Shown here: piece after piece, positions 34,871 through 43,478 of the stretch
Layout: every line of letters begins with the position of its first letter
How positions within the stretch are numbered: position 1 is the first letter of the stretch
Assembly (NCBI RefSeq): GCF_031846265.1
Contig: NZ_JAVRIA010000004.1
Coordinates: 234,844-298,843 of the forward strand
Reading direction: 5' to 3'
DNA: 64,000 nucleotides
From: Microcosmobacter mediterraneus
GTDB lineage: Bacteria; Bacteroidota; Bacteroidia; Flavobacteriales; Flavobacteriaceae
The notes under the pieces: generated by a model
The model's input: the letters and a program-made list of their open reading frames with translations, nothing else
Told to the model about the DNA's origin: nothing
The model's database searches: none
Program-made: the position numbers and the translations under genes

Positions 34871-35015
34871 TTATTCAATTGAAAAACTTTGCAAAATTAA
34901 GCTATAAACTCACTTTTTCCGACAATTGTTAACAACAATTAACAACTATACAAAGTAATTACTGGTATCGTTTTTGTGAACTATTAATTCTATTAACATT
35001 ATAAATACTTTAATT

Positions 35016-35588
35016 ATGAAAACTTCTAGACGAATTGACAGTGCTGTCAATGCTGGTTCAATGGCAGACATTGCCTTCTTATTGCTTATCTTTTTTTTGG
35101 TAACTACGACGATTTCAGCTGACAAAGGAATTCTGAGACAACTACCACCAGATTGTCCACCTAATACTATTTGTAATGCTGAAATACACGAACGAAATGT
35201 CTTAAACATCTTTATAAATAAAAATGACGAATTAATGGTAGAAGACGAATTAATTTCTATAACAGATTTGCAAGCTGTTATTGCATCTTTTATAGATAAT
35301 AATGGTGATGGTACATGTAATTACTGTCAAGGGCTTTCTAAATCTGATTCATCAGATAATCCAAAGAAAGCTGTTGTGTCTCTTCAGCATGCAGAGCAAA
35401 CTACTTATGGTACATTTATAGAGGTACAAGATGAAATAACTAAAGCCTATTATCAGCTTAGAGAAGATTATGCTACACAATACTTTAATAAAACTGTTGA
35501 TGCACTATCAAAGGATGAACTTAAGCAAGTAAAAGAAGCATATCCTTTTATTCTTTCTGAAGCAAAAACCAGAAGGCTCACTCAATAG
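35016..35588 (+). CDS. ExbD/TolR-family biopolymer transport protein
   Basis: 190 residues. One N-terminal membrane helix (about 15-34, GSMADIAFLLLIFFLVTTTI) carries the key Asp18 in the ADIAF motif, the proton-pathway residue of ExbD/TolR/MotB-type proteins. The periplasmic part has the TolR-like fold (NVLNIFINKNDELMVEDELI, KKAVVSLQHAEQTTYGTFIEVQDEI) and an unusual Cys-containing loop (GDGTCNYCQG). ExbD works with ExbB to energise TonB, or with TolQ; no ExbB lies next to it here. Its last 11 nt overlap the convergent lipoprotein gene. Confidence 0.92.
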   Translation: MKTSRRIDSAVNAGSMADIAFLLLIFFLVTTTISADKGILRQLPPDCPPNTICNAEIHERNVLNIFINKNDELMVEDELISITDLQAVIASFIDNNGDGTCNYCQGLSKSDSSDNPKKAVVSLQHAEQTTYGTFIEVQDEITKAYYQLREDYATQYFNKTVDALSKDELKQVKEAYPFILSEAKTRRLTQ

Positions 35589-35991
35589 TTTCTGTTTTAA
35601 TATTGGGAATACAATATTGAATATTCACCTTTTTTTTGCCCCAATTTTTAGCGGCTTTTACATCTGTTCCCATATAAATATCTATACGTTGTCTCCAGCG
35701 TTTATTCATTTTATCTTTTACAATGTAAAGACTATCAAAACCTTGAATTTTAACTTTGGTATTATGAACGAGACCAGAATCTAGTAAGTCTCTTGATACA
35801 GCTATGTATTTTAAACCAGGTTTTAAACTATCACCAAATGCAGTGATATGAGGATTGCTACTAGTTTGATAGGCTAAAGAGTTGTAGGCAGTTGCTGTAA
35901 CCTCAATAGTTTTAGTTGAGCAATCCTCTACTCTTTTGCAACTAAACATAAGTATACTTATTAATGCTAGTAATAGTATAAGTTGTCTCAT
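35578..35991 (-). CDS. 3D-domain (MltA-like double-psi barrel) lipoprotein
   Basis: 137 residues with lipobox MFSC (Cys18). Residues about 29-125 follow the 3D domain: VTATAYNSLAYQTSSNPHI, a TAFGDSLKPG turn, KYIAVSRDLLDSG, then DKMNKRWRQRIDIYMG, in which three Asp residues give the domain its name. It is found in lytic transglycosylase-like proteins that act on peptidoglycan. It could be a lytic enzyme or an inactive binder. Its 3' end overlaps that of exbD by 11 nt. Confidence 0.8.
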   Translation of the reverse strand: MRQLILLLALISILMFSCKRVEDCSTKTIEVTATAYNSLAYQTSSNPHITAFGDSLKPGLKYIAVSRDLLDSGLVHNTKVKIQGFDSLYIVKDKMNKRWRQRIDIYMGTDVKAAKNWGKKKVNIQYCIPNIKTETIE

Positions 35992-36111
35992 GCTTCTAAG
36001 TTACATTAAATAGTTAAAATATGTTAAATCATTACTTTGTTATGCATAGTACTGTAACATTTTTAAGATCATGTCGTCTATATAGTATACATCAATTAAA
36101 AATCAAACATT

Positions 36112-36307
36112 ATGAGAACTTTAGACAGCAATCAAATTACAAGTAAAAACCAAGACAGTAGAATGTATTCTTGGAACAGCAAAAGACGTTTTAGATAACG
36201 ATCTTTTAATCATCAATCAAAAAAACAGAACAATTATGAAGGTATTATCAAAAATAATCGATGCTTCAAACGGATTTGAAGACGATTTAGACACTATGAA
36301 GTTATGA
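36112..36307 (+). pseudogene. Small frameshifted gene (candidate)
   Basis: ATG 36112 opens a 28-codon frame (MRTLDSNQITSK, stop 36196-36198). The +1 frame from 36125 runs open for 60 codons to TGA 36305-36307 and reads like a real protein (KTVECILGTAKDVLDND, LLIINQKNRTIMKVLSK, IIDASNGFEDDLD). It has no start of its own except an internal ATG at 36236. Joining the two frames near 36125-36140 would give one product of about 64 residues. A terminator at 36335 follows, so the region is transcribed or was. Could instead be two unrelated small ORFs. Confidence 0.4.
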
Positions 36308-36334
36308 TTGTAAAAATTGAGTTAGAATTATCTT

Positions 36335-36368
36335 AAAAAGCCAACACCTAATCCGTGTTGGTTTTTTT
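36335..36368. terminator. Bidirectional terminator
   Basis: The stem ccaacac / gtgttgg (36341-36347 and 36355-36361) is flanked by A's on the left and T's on the right. It serves the plus-strand small gene and lies immediately past the stop of the E1 gene on the minus strand. Confidence 0.85.
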
Positions 36369-36370
36369 AT

Positions 36371-38371
36371 TTAATAGGTAATTAAGGTTTTGAGTTCTGT
36401 TTCAAATCTATTTTTTGCTAAGTATTGATTTTCTAACTGACCTATAAAAGGGATAGGTGTCTCAATACTAGCTACACGTATTACAGGTGCATCTAAATAT
36501 TCAAAACAATGTTCCATAATATATGCTGAAATATCAGAAGCAATACCACCAAAAAGCGAGTCTTCTTGTAGAATAATAACTTTTCCAGTCTTTTTTACTG
36601 AAGCAACAATTGAGTCATAATCTAAAGGTTGTAACGATCTTAAATCAATAAGATCAGCAGAAATATTTGTATTAGCTTTTAAGGTTTCTAAAGCCCAATG
36701 TACTGGAGCGCCATAAGTAATAATACTAACGTCATCACCTTCTTTTATAATTGAGGCTTTACCTAAAGGCAATGTATAATAATCACTAGGTACATCTTGT
36801 CTAATAGTTCTGTATAATGCTTTATGCTCAAAAAACAATACAGGATTAGGATCATTAATTGCAGTGTTTAAAAGGCCTTTGGCATCATATGGAAAAGCAG
36901 GATATACTACTTTTAATCCAGGTGTTTTTGTAAACCATGCTTCATTGGTTTGTGAATGGAATGGACCAGCAGCTACGCCTGCTCCACATGGCATACGTAC
37001 CACAACATCAGCATTTTGATTCCATCTGTAATGCGATTTTGCTAAATAATTTACGATAGGATTAAATCCAGAACTTACAAAATCTGCAAATTGCATTTCT
37101 ACAATAGATTTTATTCCTGAGATAGATAATCCCATTCCGACTTCAACAATAGCAGATTCACAGATTGGTGTATTACGAACACGTTCTTTTCCAAATTGCT
37201 TTACAAAGCCATCAGTAATTTTAAAAACACCACCATATTCAGCAATGTCTTGTCCCATAATTACCAAATCTTTATGTCGTTTCATAGAAAGCCTAAGCGC
37301 ATCTGAAATGGCGTCAATAAAACGAATTTCTTTTGCTTTTAACTTTGGCTTATGTTCCTTATAATCAAAGGGTTTATATACATCACCTAACTCAGTAGTT
37401 AAATTAGGAATAATATCGTCTTCTGCAAAGGCAGATTTTAAATTATCGTCGATTTCATTCTTAATATCTTCTGTGTATTCTAGGTGTAATTTTTCAGAAA
37501 GTATCTTTTGTTCTAACAGATATTGTTTAAAATTTTCAATTGGATCTTTTGCTTCCCATTCTTGCATCAACGCTTTAGGAACGTACTTTGTACCACTAGC
37601 CTCCTCGTGTCCGCGACGTCTAAACGTTTTAAATTCTATGAGAATTGGTCTAGGACGTTTACGTATGCTTTGTGCCAGTTTGGTAACTTTAGAGAATACT
37701 TCAACGACATTATTACCATCTAAAATAAAAGACTCTATACCATAACCTTTACCTCTATCAGCTAGATTTTTGCAATGATATTGTTCTGAAGTAGGTGTAG
37801 ATAAACCATAGCCATTATTTTCAATACAAAAAATAACAGGTAATTGCCATACAGACGCCACGTTTAATGCCTCATGAAAATCACCTTCACTTGTACCTCC
37901 TTCACCAGTAAAAACTACAGTTGCTTTTTTATTTTTCTTTAATAAGTTTGCTAAAGCTATACCATCTGCAACTCCCAATTGAGGTCCCAAATGCGATATC
38001 ATACCTACAATATTATAGTCTTGAGTCCCAAAATGAAATGATCGATCTCTACCCTTAGTAAAACCACTCATTTTACCTTGCCATTGGCAAAATAGTCGAT
38101 GTAAAGGGATCTCTCTAGTAGTAAATACGCCAAGGTTTCTATGCATTGGCAGAATATATTCCTCTTTATCTAAAGCCATTGTAACACCTACAGATATTGC
38201 TTCTTGTCCAATACCAGAAAACCACTTGGAGATTTTTCCTTGACGTAATAATACAAGCATTTTTTCCTCGATCAATCGAGGTTTAAGCATGCTACGATAC
38301 AGTTTTAAAAGCGTTTTATTACTGAGGTTTCTTTTATTGTAAGAAATAGAACGCTTAGCAGAGGTATGCAT
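36371..38371 (-). CDS. Fused E1 alpha-beta 2-oxoacid dehydrogenase (2-oxoisovalerate/pyruvate type)
   Basis: 666 residues. Residues about 15-310 are the E1 alpha subunit with the thiamine diphosphate motif GEGGTSEGDFHEALN and ending NNGYG (the family form GDG...NN), plus HFGTQDYNIVGM. Residues about 345-666 are the E1 beta subunit (VIMGQDIAEYGGVFKIT, AIVEVGMGLSISGIK, then PCGAGVAAGPFHSQ). Alpha and beta are usually separate genes; the single-chain form is seen in Bacteroidota. It decarboxylates 2-oxo acids (branched-chain or pyruvate) and passes acyl groups to lipoyl-E2. No E2 or E3 gene is adjacent. Confidence 0.92.
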   Translation of the reverse strand: MHTSAKRSISYNKRNLSNKTLLKLYRSMLKPRLIEEKMLVLLRQGKISKWFSGIGQEAISVGVTMALDKEEYILPMHRNLGVFTTREIPLHRLFCQWQGKMSGFTKGRDRSFHFGTQDYNIVGMISHLGPQLGVADGIALANLLKKNKKATVVFTGEGGTSEGDFHEALNVASVWQLPVIFCIENNGYGLSTPTSEQYHCKNLADRGKGYGIESFILDGNNVVEVFSKVTKLAQSIRKRPRPILIEFKTFRRRGHEEASGTKYVPKALMQEWEAKDPIENFKQYLLEQKILSEKLHLEYTEDIKNEIDDNLKSAFAEDDIIPNLTTELGDVYKPFDYKEHKPKLKAKEIRFIDAISDALRLSMKRHKDLVIMGQDIAEYGGVFKITDGFVKQFGKERVRNTPICESAIVEVGMGLSISGIKSIVEMQFADFVSSGFNPIVNYLAKSHYRWNQNADVVVRMPCGAGVAAGPFHSQTNEAWFTKTPGLKVVYPAFPYDAKGLLNTAINDPNPVLFFEHKALYRTIRQDVPSDYYTLPLGKASIIKEGDDVSIITYGAPVHWALETLKANTNISADLIDLRSLQPLDYDSIVASVKKTGKVIILQEDSLFGGIASDISAYIMEHCFEYLDAPVIRVASIETPIPFIGQLENQYLAKNRFETELKTLITY

Positions 38372-38467
38372 AAGTTTTTAGTATAGCAAGTTCAATATTC
38401 AAATGTAATTAAATTTTGCAATTAGCAATCTAGTTTATTTACATCATTTACGTTTCAATGTTTTCGT

Positions 38468-38475
38468 TACATTTG
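38468..38475 (+). promoter_or_regulatory. Candidate -7 box (TACATTTG) of the oxygenase gene
   Basis: It matches TAnnTTTG and lies 32 nt upstream of ATG 38507. No clear -33 TTTG at the right distance. Confidence 0.4.
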
Positions 38476-38506
38476 TAATATTCTTACAATTAAATATTTT
38501 ACTTAC

Positions 38507-39457
38507 ATGGACAGAATTCCAAGTGTCGATCTCAAAGATTTTCTTTCCGGAGATAACGACAGAAAACAAAAGTTTATAAATGAAATCGGTAAAGCCTATG
38601 AAGATATTGGGTTTGTGGCTCTAAAAGGACATTTTTTAGATGATGAACTTGTAGATAGACTTTATGGTGAAGTTCGTAATTTCTTTAAACTTCCTGTAGA
38701 CGTAAAGCGTAGTTACGAAATCCCTGGGATTGGTGGTCAACGAGGCTATGTATCTTTCGGGAAAGAAAGTGCTAAAGGTAAAAAAGAAGGTGATCTTAAG
38801 GAGTTTTGGCATTTTGGTCAGTATGTTGAGGATGATGAAGAGCGTAGGAAAGAATATCCTGAAAACGTTGATGTTAAAGAGTTACCAGAGTTTAATAAAG
38901 TTGGTAAGGAAACTTACAGAATGTTAGAAAAAACAGCTAAATATGTGCTTAGAGCATTAGCATTGTATGTTGGTTTAGAAGAGACTTATTTTGATAATTT
39001 TATTCATAACGGTAATTCTATATTAAGGCCAATTCACTATCCTCCAATTATTGAGGAACCAAAAAATGCAGTTAGAGCTGCAGCTCATGGTGATATTAAT
39101 CTTATTACACTATTAATGGGAGCTCAAGGACGAGGCTTACAGGTCCAAAATCATCAAGGTGATTGGATTGATGCTATCGCTGAACCAGACGAATTGATGA
39201 TTAATGTTGGTGATATGTTGTCTAGACATACTAATAATAAATTAAAATCAACAATACATCGTGTTATAAATCCACCAAGAGAACTTTGGGGAACCTCTCG
39301 TTATTCTATTCCGTTTTTTATGCATCCAATAAGTGAAATGAAATTAGATGTGTTAGAGAGTTGTATCGATGAGAATAATCCAAAGCAGTTTACTGATATA
39401 ACTGCAGGTGAATTTTTAAATGAACGTCTTGTAGAACTTGGTCTTATAAAAAAGTAG
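38507..39457 (+). CDS. Isopenicillin N synthase-like 2-oxoglutarate/Fe(II) oxygenase
   Basis: 316 residues. The N-terminal DIOX_N-type region (PSVDLKDFLSGD, IGFVALKGHFLDDELVD) is followed by the catalytic barrel with the iron facial triad H194-x-D196 (AAHGDINLITLL) and H251 (STIHRVINPP), then R-x-S in SRYSIPFFMHP, which binds the 2-oxoglutarate carboxylate. Widely conserved in flavobacteria, with unknown substrate. It is divergent from the E1 gene and followed by a 68-nt gap before the SUI1 gene. Confidence 0.9.
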   Translation: MDRIPSVDLKDFLSGDNDRKQKFINEIGKAYEDIGFVALKGHFLDDELVDRLYGEVRNFFKLPVDVKRSYEIPGIGGQRGYVSFGKESAKGKKEGDLKEFWHFGQYVEDDEERRKEYPENVDVKELPEFNKVGKETYRMLEKTAKYVLRALALYVGLEETYFDNFIHNGNSILRPIHYPPIIEEPKNAVRAAAHGDINLITLLMGAQGRGLQVQNHQGDWIDAIAEPDELMINVGDMLSRHTNNKLKSTIHRVINPPRELWGTSRYSIPFFMHPISEMKLDVLESCIDENNPKQFTDITAGEFLNERLVELGLIKK

Positions 39458-39525
39458 ATAGTCACGGTGATTAGTCTTTTTATGACAAATTACGACTGCG
39501 TACTTCACTTGAAAACTAAAAAACA

Positions 39526-39852
39526 ATGGATTTACAAGATCAATTAAAAAACCTGTTTCCTGACCATAAAATCGAAGAACAAGATAATACTAAAGATACG
39601 TCTAACGTTTGGTTACAAGATGAACCGATTATTTGCAAGTACGAAAAACGTAAAGGTAAACCTGTGACTATACTTGAAGGCTATAATGGTGCAACTTCAG
39701 ATTTTAAAATCTTAGCTAAAGACATAAAAACTATGCTAAGTGTTGGAGGTTCGTTTAAAGACGACAAAATTATTATACAAGGAGACTACAGAGATAAAAT
39801 CATGGCTTTTTTAAAAGACAAAGGCTTTAAAGTAAAACGCGTTGGAGGCTAA
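39526..39852 (+). CDS. SUI1/YciH-family translation initiation factor
   Basis: 108 residues. The SUI1 core is at about 35-105: RKGKPVTILEGYNGATSDFK, ILAKDIKTMLSVGGSFKDDK and IIIQGDYRDKIMAFLKDKGFK, with the family's basic and glycine-rich loops. The family is homologous to eIF1 and the bacterial forms modulate start-codon fidelity. First gene of a tight operon whose next three members overlap or nearly abut (39852, 40783, 41655). Confidence 0.92.
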   Translation: MDLQDQLKNLFPDHKIEEQDNTKDTSNVWLQDEPIICKYEKRKGKPVTILEGYNGATSDFKILAKDIKTMLSVGGSFKDDKIIIQGDYRDKIMAFLKDKGFKVKRVGG

Positions 39853-40793
39853 TGAAAAAAAAACCACTTCATATTACAAATGGTAGCAGTCTTACCAGTT
39901 ATTTAAATGAGCTCGACTTTAAAGGCCATTTTCTCACTTGGCACGAAATGCTTTGTGAAGGACCAACAGAGGTAAAGATTAATACTGACAGTTACCTCTC
40001 TAAGAGAAAACAGTTTCTAAATGAGTACTACGATATAGAAATTGATGAATACGAATTTAAAAATGAATTACATAAGCTAGATAATACTGACCAATATTCT
40101 GAGATTATTCTTTGGTTTGAGTATGATTTGTTTTGTCATATAAATCTAGTCGCTGTTATTAGTCTACTGATTCAAAAAAAGAATGCTGTTCCAATTTCTT
40201 TGGTATGTAGCGGAAGAATTGCTGGTGAGGATAACCTCAAAGGCCTAGGAGAATTAAGTGCTGAGCAAATTGACCAGCATTTTAAAGAGAGAATTCTCTT
40301 AACTGCAGAAGACATTGAAATTGCTAAAGATGTTTGGAATGTTTATTGTGGTCAGGATCATAACTTATTAAAACCTTTTATAACAAAAAAATCTTCATTC
40401 CAATATTTAGGTTGTTGCCTTAAAGCTCATCTTAAACGATTTCCAGATTCTAAAAGCGGTTTAAGCACACTAGAGTTCAATATATTGTCTTTATTAAATA
40501 CGTATGAGATAAAGTCTAGGCATCATCTTTTAGGATATGCTTTAAACTATCAAGGCTACTATGGGTTTGGAGATATGCAATTATCGAGAATGATAGATAA
40601 TCTTTCCATATTTATAACAGAAGACAATGCGCGTTTAATTCTCAACAGAAAAGGACATGAAGTGTTACTCTATCATCGAAATTATGCTTTGGATGTAAAT
40701 GATAATATGACCTTTGGTAAGATTGATAGATTAGATTTTCAGTTTAATAAGCAAGAAAATAAACTTATAAAAACGGTATTGAATGCCTATTAA
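39852..40793 (+). CDS. DUF1835-domain protein
   Basis: 313 residues, starting at the TAATG that overlaps the SUI1 stop by one base. The N-terminal DUF1835 pattern is clear: LHITNGSSLTSYLNELDFKG, then WHEMLCEGP, EIILWFEYDLFCHINLVAV and VCSGRIAGEDNLKGLG. The C-terminal part has an HTH-like region (LSTLEFNILSLLNTYEIKS). The biochemical role of the family is not established, to my knowledge. Its last 11 nt overlap the phosphorylase gene. Confidence 0.85.
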   Translation: MKKKPLHITNGSSLTSYLNELDFKGHFLTWHEMLCEGPTEVKINTDSYLSKRKQFLNEYYDIEIDEYEFKNELHKLDNTDQYSEIILWFEYDLFCHINLVAVISLLIQKKNAVPISLVCSGRIAGEDNLKGLGELSAEQIDQHFKERILLTAEDIEIAKDVWNVYCGQDHNLLKPFITKKSSFQYLGCCLKAHLKRFPDSKSGLSTLEFNILSLLNTYEIKSRHHLLGYALNYQGYYGFGDMQLSRMIDNLSIFITEDNARLILNRKGHEVLLYHRNYALDVNDNMTFGKIDRLDFQFNKQENKLIKTVLNAY

Positions 40794-41652
40794 AGATTCA
40801 GAACTCATATTAAATGACGATGGTAGTGTTTATCATTTAAGTTTAAGACCAGAGCAAATTTCAAATACTATTATTACTGTTGGTGATCAGGATCGTGTAG
40901 AGGCTGTAACTCGCTATTTTGATTCTATTGAGTTTAAGGTCCAAAAACGAGAATTCCATACACAAACTGGTTTTTATAAAGGGAAACGTCTTACAGTAAT
41001 ATCCACAGGTATTGGTACAGATAATATAGATATTGTATTAAATGAATTAGATGCATTAGTTAATATAGATTTGTCTAATAGAGAAATTAATAAAAATCTT
41101 ATATCGTTAGATATTATAAGAATAGGTACCTCTGGCTCTATACAAAAGGATATTCCTGTAGATTCTTATTTGATAAGTGAAAAAGCAATTGGATTTGATA
41201 GCTTGTTACACTTTTATCGAGCTAAAAACATTCAAGATCTTAATTTTACTAAAGCTCTTGTTGTACATACTAATTGGGACAAATCTAAGTCAAATCCCTA
41301 TGTCGTCAATGGTAGTGAGATATTAATTAGTAAACTGTCTTCACAAAAAACGGTTTTGGGTTGTACTGCAACTAACGTTGGTTTTTATGGGCCACAAGGT
41401 AGAGTGTTGCGTTTGCCACTTCAAAACAATGAATTAAATCAAAAACTATCAAGTTTTAATTATAACGGAAAAACCATTACCAATATGGAAATGGAAACAG
41501 CTGCAATCTATGGGTTAGCTAAGCTTTTAGGACACAATGCTATATCTATGAATGCCATAATCGCTAATAGACCTTTAGGTCAGTTTAGTGAAAACGCTAA
41601 GTCTGTTGTTGATAATTTAATTAAATACACTTTAGATAAACTTGTTGAATAA
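40783..41652 (+). CDS. Nucleoside phosphorylase (uridine phosphorylase-like)
   Basis: 289 residues. The phosphate-binding loop VGDQDRVEAVTRYFDS (near 33-48) and the nucleoside-binding signature NMEMETAAIYGLAKLLGH (near 226-243) are both present, as is RIGTSGSIQKDIPVDSYLI. It should cleave nucleosides with phosphate into base and ribose-1-phosphate; uridine or a related nucleoside is likely but not certain. Part of the SUI1 operon with overlapping starts. Confidence 0.9.
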   Translation: MPIKDSELILNDDGSVYHLSLRPEQISNTIITVGDQDRVEAVTRYFDSIEFKVQKREFHTQTGFYKGKRLTVISTGIGTDNIDIVLNELDALVNIDLSNREINKNLISLDIIRIGTSGSIQKDIPVDSYLISEKAIGFDSLLHFYRAKNIQDLNFTKALVVHTNWDKSKSNPYVVNGSEILISKLSSQKTVLGCTATNVGFYGPQGRVLRLPLQNNELNQKLSSFNYNGKTITNMEMETAAIYGLAKLLGHNAISMNAIIANRPLGQFSENAKSVVDNLIKYTLDKLVE

Positions 41653-41654
41653 AT

Positions 41655-42509
41655 ATGAAGAATGTTAGAATTGGTGGTGTTCCTGAGCATTTTAATTTAG
41701 CGTGGTATCTTACGCTTAAAAATGGCGAATATAAAAATGAAGGCATTAATTTGAGATGGAAAGATTATTATGGAGGTACAGGCGCTATGTGCAAAGCACT
41801 TAGAGACAATGAAATTGATATTGCAGTTATTTTAACCGAAGGCATTATTAAAGATATTATAGCAGGAAATCCTTCTAAAATTGTTCAGACTTTTGTGCAA
41901 TCGCCTTTAATTTGGGGAGTTCATGTAGCTGATCATTCTAAGTTTAAAACAGTACAAGATATAAAGGGAACAAGAGCTGCTATAAGTAGGTTTGGTTCTG
42001 GATCTCACCTTATGGCATATGTAAATGCAGAACGCAATGATTGGGATTTAGAAAAGGATCTAAAGTTTGAAGTTATTAAAAATTTGGATGGCGCTGTTGA
42101 AGGTCTAGCTAAAGGTGATGCAGATTACTTTATGTGGGAAAAATTTACCACTAAACCTATTGTGGATGATGGTGTATTTAGAAGAATAGACGAATGTCCT
42201 ACACCATGGCCATGTTTTGTAATTGCAGTAACCGAATCTTTTATTAAAAATCATAAAGACGATTTAAAAACTATTCTAGATATTATTAATAGTACAACTT
42301 CAGAGTTTAAAGTTATTCCTAGTATAGATAGAACGATAGCCAATAGATACGACCAACAATTAGAAGATGTTAGAGAATGGTTATCAATTACAGAATGGTC
42401 ACAATCTTTAATAGATAAACAAACCATAGAGCTTGTTCAAAATACCTTATTAAGCTTAGATATTATTCCTAAAAAAGTGAGTTATACTCTTTTAACCGAA
42501 AAAATTTAA
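41655..42509 (+). CDS. NMT1/SsuA-type substrate-binding-fold protein without signal peptide
   Basis: 284 residues. The pattern VRIGGVPEHFNLAWYLTLKN, GAMCKALRDNEIDIAVILTEG and TRAAISRFGSGSHLMAYV is that of NMT1/THI5-type periplasmic binding-protein folds. The start is cytosolic (MKNVRIGGVPEHF) with no signal peptide or lipobox, and no permease or ATPase genes adjoin. It may therefore be a cytosolic enzyme or binding protein instead of an ABC importer component. It begins 2 nt after the phosphorylase stop, in the same operon. Confidence 0.82.
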   Translation: MKNVRIGGVPEHFNLAWYLTLKNGEYKNEGINLRWKDYYGGTGAMCKALRDNEIDIAVILTEGIIKDIIAGNPSKIVQTFVQSPLIWGVHVADHSKFKTVQDIKGTRAAISRFGSGSHLMAYVNAERNDWDLEKDLKFEVIKNLDGAVEGLAKGDADYFMWEKFTTKPIVDDGVFRRIDECPTPWPCFVIAVTESFIKNHKDDLKTILDIINSTTSEFKVIPSIDRTIANRYDQQLEDVREWLSITEWSQSLIDKQTIELVQNTLLSLDIIPKKVSYTLLTEKI

Positions 42510-42626
42510 GTTCATCGATTTAAAGGGCTATTATTCAATTATTTATCACTAAAATTTCTGTATGATAAAAAATTAGTTAAATTTGTTTAACACAATTTAA
42601 CTTTTGTCTCAAATAAATGTGCTAGT

Positions 42627-42803
42627 ATGATATTGAAAATTACTCTAATCTTATTGTCTTTAGTTGTACTAAACTTTCTACTACTATTTTTAAGCTGTAA
42701 CAAAACACCTAAGAAACCTACTGTCTCTAAAACCATTCAACCAAAACCTAAAGTAGAGACCAATCAATTGGCTGAAAATCAGCTTGCTCCAACAGGGAGT
42801 TAG
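42627..42803 (+). CDS. Small lipoprotein (58 residues), overlapping ung antisense
   Basis: ATG 42627. MILKITLILLSLVVLNFLLL is followed by FLSC, a good lipobox (Cys24), then a Lys/Pro-rich soluble tail (NKTPKKPTVSKTIQPKP). Its last 56 nt overlap the 3' end of ung on the opposite strand. Signal plus lipobox make a real gene plausible despite its size. It is 117 nt after the SUI1-operon stop. Confidence 0.55.
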   Translation: MILKITLILLSLVVLNFLLLFLSCNKTPKKPTVSKTIQPKPKVETNQLAENQLAPTGS

Positions 42804-43422
42804 TTTTACTAAAGTGTTTATTACCAAACCAATACCCTCTATTTGCACTCAAAGGCGAAGGATGACCACTCGTTAAAATATAATGCTTATTAGTATCAAT
42901 AAGTTTTGCTTTCTTTTTGGCAAAACCTCCCCATAATAAAAATATTTTATGTTCTGAATTCTCAGAAATTGCTCTAATAACAGCATCTGTAAATTTCTCC
43001 CAGCCTTTGTTTTGATGACTTCCTGCTTTATGTGCTCTTACTGTTAACGTAGCATTTAAGAGTAATACTCCGTGTTTAGCCCAAGATTCTAAATTGCCAG
43101 AACTAGGATAAGGAATATTCAAATCTGTATTTAGCTCTTTAAAAATATTAATTAATGAAGGTGGAAATGAATTACCATCATTTACCGAAAAGCATAAACC
43201 ATTAGCCTGACCAATGCCATGATAAGGATCTTGACCAATAATAATAACTTTAAGAGCACTGAAAGGACAACTATTAAATGCATTAAAAATGAGGTTGCCA
43301 GGAGGAAAACAACGGTTAGTCTTATACTCTTCTTTTACAAAATCTGCAAGATTTTTAAAGTAAGGTTTTTCAAATTCATGTTTCAGCAGTGCTTTCCAAC
43401 TTTTTTCAATAGTTACATCCAT
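42748..43422 (-). CDS. ung: Uracil-DNA glycosylase
   Basis: 224 residues, typical. The water-activating loop GQDPYH (63-68) with the catalytic D65, the NATLTV strand, and the intercalation loop HPSPLSANRG near 187 are all present. It removes uracil from DNA at the start of base-excision repair. It stands alone on the minus strand, with its tail overlapped by a small plus-strand lipoprotein gene. Confidence 0.97.
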   Translation of the reverse strand: MDVTIEKSWKALLKHEFEKPYFKNLADFVKEEYKTNRCFPPGNLIFNAFNSCPFSALKVIIIGQDPYHGIGQANGLCFSVNDGNSFPPSLINIFKELNTDLNIPYPSSGNLESWAKHGVLLLNATLTVRAHKAGSHQNKGWEKFTDAVIRAISENSEHKIFLLWGGFAKKKAKLIDTNKHYILTSGHPSPLSANRGYWFGNKHFSKTNSLLEQADFQPIDWSLL

Positions 43423-43478
43423 ATTGCAAAAATATTAAATCCAATTATTCTGAGCTATTGTTTATCTTTATTGACATT

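Noticed and set aside
41655..42509. MqnA/MqnD-type menaquinone enzyme
   Set aside because: The fold is similar, but no other futalosine-pathway gene is near and the sequence pattern fits NMT1/SsuA-type proteins better.
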